Source: Agapetus fuscipes
Lineage: Eukaryota > Arthropoda > Insecta > Trichoptera > Glossosomatidae
Length of the DNA stretch: 64,000 nucleotides
Reading direction: 5' to 3'
NCBI GenBank assembly: GCA_951799405.1
Contig: OX637338.1
Location: forward strand, 1,922,001-1,986,000
A model generated the notes under the pieces. It ran no database searches. It saw only the letters and a program-made list of their open reading frames with translations, and was not told the origin of the DNA. Positions 59,767 through 64,000 of this stretch are shown in pieces. Within the stretch, counting starts at the first letter, position 1, and every line of letters starts with the position of its first letter. The position numbers and the translations under genes are program-made.

Positions 59767-61056
59767 ATGGCAACGAAAGTGAACGTCAAGGACCTCAAAG
59801 TCACTGAGCTTAAAAATGAGCTTCTGGAGAGGGACCTGGAGACCTCAGGAGGAAAGGCAGCCTTACAAGCACGCCTCATAGAGGCCTTGGAACAGTCAGG
59901 CGAAGACCCGGCATATTTTGTCATGGCGTCTGGAGGGGACCGCGCCTTGGACGAGCTAAATATCAGCATCAACAGTAACCTGACAGGACTGAAGACTGAG
60001 ATGGCTGACAACGCCAAGACCCTAGAGGAGAAAATGGCCAGCAACTTGACGGACCTGAAGGCTGAGATCGCTGAAAACACCAAGACCCTGGAGGAAAAGA
60101 TGACCGGGCTGGAGGAGAAGATGGCCGACAGCGCCAGGACCCTGAAGGGAGAAATAGAGGTGAAGCTGACTGGTTTTGAGGAAACAGTTGCGGAAATGAA
60201 AACCCGCATTTCCACCCTGGAGGACCGTCTGCGTGCCGAGCTGGCTGACAAGTGCCAGATGGAGTCCACCAGGATATCCCCCAAAGGCCTTCACGACGAG
60301 ATCGACCAGGGATGCTCAACTCCAACCAGGGTCACAAGAGGGGATGATGACCCTTCCCTAGCAAAGCACAACCTCCCAACCTTCGACGGGAAGACGTCGT
60401 GGGAGGAATACTTGACCCTCTTTGAGACGGCTGCCATGATGGGAGCCTGGAGCCAGCAGAAGAAGGCTTCGGTTCTCAGCCTGTCGCTCCGAGGAGACGC
60501 TCTCAGGGTTCTGCAGGCCATACCCCTGGACAACCGTGGTGACTTTGGGCAGCTGAAGCAGCGCTTGGATATGCGCTATGGCCACAAGTGCCTGGAGCAG
60601 CTGTACAAGTCGCAGCTGAACACAAGGGTGCAGAAGCCCAACGAGAGCCTCCAGGAGTTTGAAATGGACATCGCCCGCCTGGTACGAGACGCTTACCCGA
60701 CAGCCTCCGACGACATCTGTGAGAGCTTGGCAGTGGACAAGTTCCTAAATGGATTGCGGGAATGGGAGACGCAACAAGCCGTAAAACTGGCCCATCCCAA
60801 GGCTTTGAACGAGGCGCTCAGCCAAGCTCTCGAGTTTGAGGCTGTCAAACAGTCCATCAGGGGCCACGCCAGGGTTCGTGCAGTCGAGGCAGAGGAGGTC
60901 AAGCTACCTACAACCGAGGAGCTAATTGAAAAAGTGCTGGAACGTCTGAGACCTCGAAGACGAGACCCACGCTGCTGGAACTGCGGACAGCTGGGCCACC
61001 TTAGCACCAAGTGTCCCAAGCCTCAGAAACCCAGAAAACAGGCTGCGGAAAACTAG
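59767..61056 (+). CDS. gag: Gypsy Gag with N-terminal SAP-like domain and CCHC zinc knuckle
   Basis: 429 codons from an ATG after an A-run. Residues about 8-42 (L-K-V-T-E-L-K-N-E-L ... G-G-K-A-A-L-Q-A-R-L) match the helix-turn-helix pattern of SAP domains, which bind DNA or chromatin. Residues about 60-165 are coiled coil with repeated K-T-L-E-E-K-M segments. A capsid region about 205-345 includes F-D-G-K-T-S-W-E-E-Y and L-R-G-D-A-L-R-V-L. Residues 403-416 are C-x2-C-x4-H-x4-C, the nucleocapsid knuckle that binds element RNA. A basic tail ends the protein. Pol overlaps it in the -1 frame. Intact. Confidence 0.93.
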   Translation: MATKVNVKDLKVTELKNELLERDLETSGGKAALQARLIEALEQSGEDPAYFVMASGGDRALDELNISINSNLTGLKTEMADNAKTLEEKMASNLTDLKAEIAENTKTLEEKMTGLEEKMADSARTLKGEIEVKLTGFEETVAEMKTRISTLEDRLRAELADKCQMESTRISPKGLHDEIDQGCSTPTRVTRGDDDPSLAKHNLPTFDGKTSWEEYLTLFETAAMMGAWSQQKKASVLSLSLRGDALRVLQAIPLDNRGDFGQLKQRLDMRYGHKCLEQLYKSQLNTRVQKPNESLQEFEMDIARLVRDAYPTASDDICESLAVDKFLNGLREWETQQAVKLAHPKALNEALSQALEFEAVKQSIRGHARVRAVEAEEVKLPTTEELIEKVLERLRPRRRDPRCWNCGQLGHLSTKCPKPQKPRKQAAEN

Positions 61057-64000
61057 AAAGGGTTAATGGGAAGGGGCAACCGTTGACCCACGCTGGAGAG
61101 GCCCTGAAATCTGCTGCTACTGTCGCAACCGTGAGAGGAAAAGCCAGCAGCATTTTTATCAATGGCATAATAGATGGAGTAACTCGTGAACTACTGGTGG
61201 ACACGGGAGCAACCAGGACAATTCTGAGACGCGACATAGTGGCACGAGGTAAGCAGATTGCACCAACAAAGTGGTCTCTACACACCGCCACGGGAGAGTC
61301 AGCACAGGTGTATGGGGAGACGATTGCCACCTTCCAAATTGGCAGCACCACTTTTGATCATCGGACGTTGGTGGCCAACATTGAAGAAGACGTTATATTG
61401 GGAATGGACATACTGGACAGATTTGGGTGCAGTTTAAATTTAAAGAAAGGGTCCATTAAAATTGGAAATGAAGAAGTCATCCTGCAAAGACGGAAAGAAC
61501 TGGCTGCACGTGTTATCCTAGCCAAGAATACCGAAGTGAAGGGGCGATCCGAGATGATAGTGAGTGCCCGCCTGGATTCCAGTAGTACACATGACCAAAT
61601 CTGTATGATAGAACCGGAGAACATGGACAATGTTAACAAAGGAGTCATGGTGGCAAGAACAGTGATTCGCGCAAAGGAGACCATTCCTGTCAAGATCATG
61701 AATGTGAACAGCTACCCAGTTAAAATGAATGAAGGTTTTGTTTTGGGCAGATGTGAGAGGATAACTTCCATTGTGCAACAGATGACAAACATGTCATGCG
61801 AAGGAAACAAATTGTCAACACAATTGGAAGCCCTGGTCCACGACGCTTCCCAAGGTCTAACCGAGGAAAACAAACGGAGAGTGAGGAGTTTGATCTGCCG
61901 CTACCAGAACATTTTCGAGGACTCTAATGGCCGTCTGGGAAGAACCAAGGTAGTGCGACATAGCATAGACACCGGAGAAGCGAGACCAATAAAACAGGCT
62001 CCAAGAAGACTACCCTTTGCAAAGCGGGAAGAAGCTGACAAGATCATCAAAGACATGAGCAAGGATGGCATCATAGAACCATCAAGTAGCCCTTGGACAT
62101 CCCCGGTGGTACTGGTGAAAAAGAAGGATGGTACCACGAGATTTTGTGTGGACTACAGACTGCTCAACGATGTTACGAAAAAGGATAGTTACCCTCTGCC
62201 AAGGATTGACGACACCTTGGACACATTGGCAGGATGCACCATTTTTTCCACATTGGACCTGAAAAGTGGCTACTGGCAAGTTGAATTGGATGCCAAAGAT
62301 AAGGAGAAAACTGCATTCTCGACTGGATCTGGACTTTGGCAGTTCACCGTGATGCCATTTGGCTTATGCAATGCCCCCGCCACGTTTGAAAGGCTGATGG
62401 AGAATGTGCTGCGAGGACTATCATGGGAAACCTGCCTGGTATACTTGGATGACATAATCATCCTGGGAAAGGACTTCAACCATCAGTTGAGAAATCTGGA
62501 GCAAGTTTTCGGGCGACTACAAGACGCTGGACTGAAGCTCAACCCGAAAAAGTGTAACCTGTTCAAGAAACAAGTAAATTACCTGGGACACATAGTTTCT
62601 CAACGTGGAGTTGAAGTTGACCCTGCCAAAATCAAGGCAGTAAGAGACTGGCCCGTGCTGAAGGACAAACATGAAACTAGGAGTTTCCTGGGGCTGTGCA
62701 CTTATTACAGGAGGTTTGTGCCAAGATTTGCGGACATTGCAAAACCGCTCACCAAGCTTACGGAAGAAAACACTCGCTTCCATTGGAGTGATTCCTGCGC
62801 ACAAGCATTTGAAGAGCTTAAGGGAAGATTAACAAGTGCCCCCATCTTGAGCTACCCACGAAAAGATGGAAAGTTCATCCTGGATACCGACGCTAGTAAT
62901 GTGGGGATAGGAGGCGTCCTTTCCCAAATACAGGATGGGCATGAGACTGTTCTGGGTTACTTCAGTAAAGTGCTTTCCAAGCCAGAACGAAATTATTGCG
63001 TGACCAGACGAGAGCTTCTTGCCGTGATAAAATCAGTGGAACACTTCCGCAAATACTTGTACGGGAGAAAATTCACACTACGGACTGATCATGCTGCACT
63101 GGTTTGGCTTCTGAAATTCAAAAACCCAGAAGGGCAAGTGGCTAGATGGATTGAAAGGCTCCAGGAGTATGATTATGACTCCGAACATAGACCTGGCACG
63201 CTTCATCGAAATGCGGATGCATTATCCAGACGACCATGCGCCAGTGACTGCAAACATTACAGCAAGATGGAGGACAAGGTAGCAATTGTCCAAAGGACGA
63301 CCACTGAAGATGAGGACTGGCAAGATGAAAAATTGGCGCAAGACCAACTGAATGATCCGGACTTGAAGTATGTGATGGAATGGGCGCGAGAAGGAGAAAG
63401 GCCAACCTGGGAAAAACTCGCCCCCTTATCACCAACTGTCAAGGCTTATTGGGCTCAATGGGGATCCATAGTGATAGAAGGAGGGTTTCTGAAACGAAAG
63501 ATCGAGAAGGAAGACGGCACACTTAGAAGAAAGCAAACCCTCGTTCCGAGGAGCCGAGTACCGGAAATCCTTGGACTGCTGCATGGAGGAACTTCTGGAG
63601 GACATTTAGGCGTTAAGAAGACGCTGGAGAAAGTGAAAGAGCGATTTTACTGGATCAACTGCAGCGAAGACGTCAAAGATTGGTGTCGAAAATGTGTAAC
63701 CTGTGCAACGGCCAATGGACCGCAAAGGAAAAGGCGAGCACCAATGCGTCAGTACAATGTTGGCAGCCCCTTTGAAAGAATTGCCATCGACATAGCTGGC
63801 CCATTTCCTACAACTGAGAAGGGTAACAAGTACATCATGGTGGTGATGGATTACTTCAGCAAGTGGGTGGAGGCTTACTCAATCCCTAACCAAGAGGCCG
63901 TAACCGTGACTGAAGTTCTAGTTACCGAATTTATCAGCAGGTTTGGCGTACCCCTGGAATTACATTCTGATCAGGGAAGGAACTTTGAAGCTGCTATCTT
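61005..64000 (+). CDS. pol: Gypsy Pol: protease, RT, RNase H, integrase (3' end outside the window)
   Basis: The frame opens at 61005, overlaps the last 52 nt of gag, and lies in -1 relative to it, so a ribosomal frameshift probably makes Gag-Pol. Domains: aspartic protease with V-D-T-G-A (Asp codon 61200) and V-I-L-G-M-D-I-L; RT about 62040-62560 with Y-L-D-D (62442-62453); RNase H about 62860-63210 with D-T-D-A-S and T-D-H-A-A; integrase HHCC region about 63585-63715; catalytic core with its first Asp at 63789. I read no stop codon up to 64000. By comparison with 15.6-17.2 kb the unseen remainder should hold the rest of integrase, GPY/F, the macrodomain-like segment and the CCCH finger. Confidence 0.93.

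Larger units (their letters stand above)
58591..64000 (+). mobile_element. Ty3/Gypsy LTR retrotransposon, apparently intact, cut by the window end
   Basis: 5' LTR, PBS, about 650-bp leader, gag and pol in order, with no internal stop that I can find up to 64000. Integrase is almost identical to the deletion derivative at 15.6-17.2 kb (one difference noticed in the overlap), so the two are the same young family. The Pol C terminus and 3' LTR lie beyond the window. A 44-bp stretch of LTR start precedes the element (58591-58634). Confidence 0.95.

Noticed and set aside
59969..60533. Minus-strand frames over gag (up to 189 codons)
   Set aside because: They are antisense shadows created by the GC-rich repetitive coiled-coil coding sequence of gag.

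Overview
The window looks like intergenic or intronic DNA of an arthropod, most likely an insect. It is AT-rich, has no bacterial operon structure, and is packed with eukaryotic transposable elements: tRNA-derived SINEs, non-LTR retrotransposons (LINEs) of several clades, one Ty3/Gypsy LTR family, and MITEs of the hAT, PIF/Harbinger-like and Tc1/mariner-like kinds. I could not fix the species. Host coding sequence is scarce: the only candidate is a minus-strand 5' gene end at about 1.4-2.8 kb, with three exons in compatible phase and a GC-rich, CRE-containing promoter region. All larger ORFs belong to mobile elements.

Layout. 0-10 kb: possible host gene 5' end, then SINEs, Rep-1 and Rep-2 repeats, a palindromic MITE and several CRE (TGACGTCA) clusters. 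10-14 kb: CR1/L2-like LINE (minus), RTE-like LINE fragment, SINE-in-SINE. 14.9-17.7 kb: Gypsy copy with two near-identical 474-bp LTRs and a 4-bp target duplication, but an internal deletion that leaves only integrase plus an unusual Pol tail. 18.9-23.7 kb: almost complete poly(A)-tailed LINE (minus) with a PHD-finger ORF1, an endonuclease and an RT separated by one frameshift. 24-28 kb: a Harbinger-like MITE split by another LINE, and an old hAT element. 28.4-31.0 kb: four tandem copies of a ~630-653-bp composite unit with CATA microsatellites. 31-48 kb: dense nested insertions (solo LTR, hATs, LINE 3' ends, Rep-1 copies, an R1-like LINE tail). 48-58 kb: two fold-back-like inverted minisatellites, three heterodimeric SINEs and a nested-hairpin MITE inside a SINE. 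58.6 kb to the end: an apparently intact copy of the same Gypsy element, with gag and pol open to the window edge.

The parts are related. The abundant ~250-bp Rep-1 repeat is the 3' end of an RTE-like LINE. SINE-B carries the same 3' tail as the CR1/L2-like LINE, so that LINE probably supplied its retrotransposition machinery. SINE-B also occurs with two other 3' modules joined at the same point.

The most notable system is the Gypsy family. Its Gag starts with a SAP-like domain. Its Pol continues past the integrase GPY/F module into a segment that reads as an OARD1/TARG1-type macrodomain (ADP-ribose binding) followed by a CCCH zinc finger, ending at the 3' LTR. The residues I align with the TARG1 catalytic Lys and Asp are replaced.
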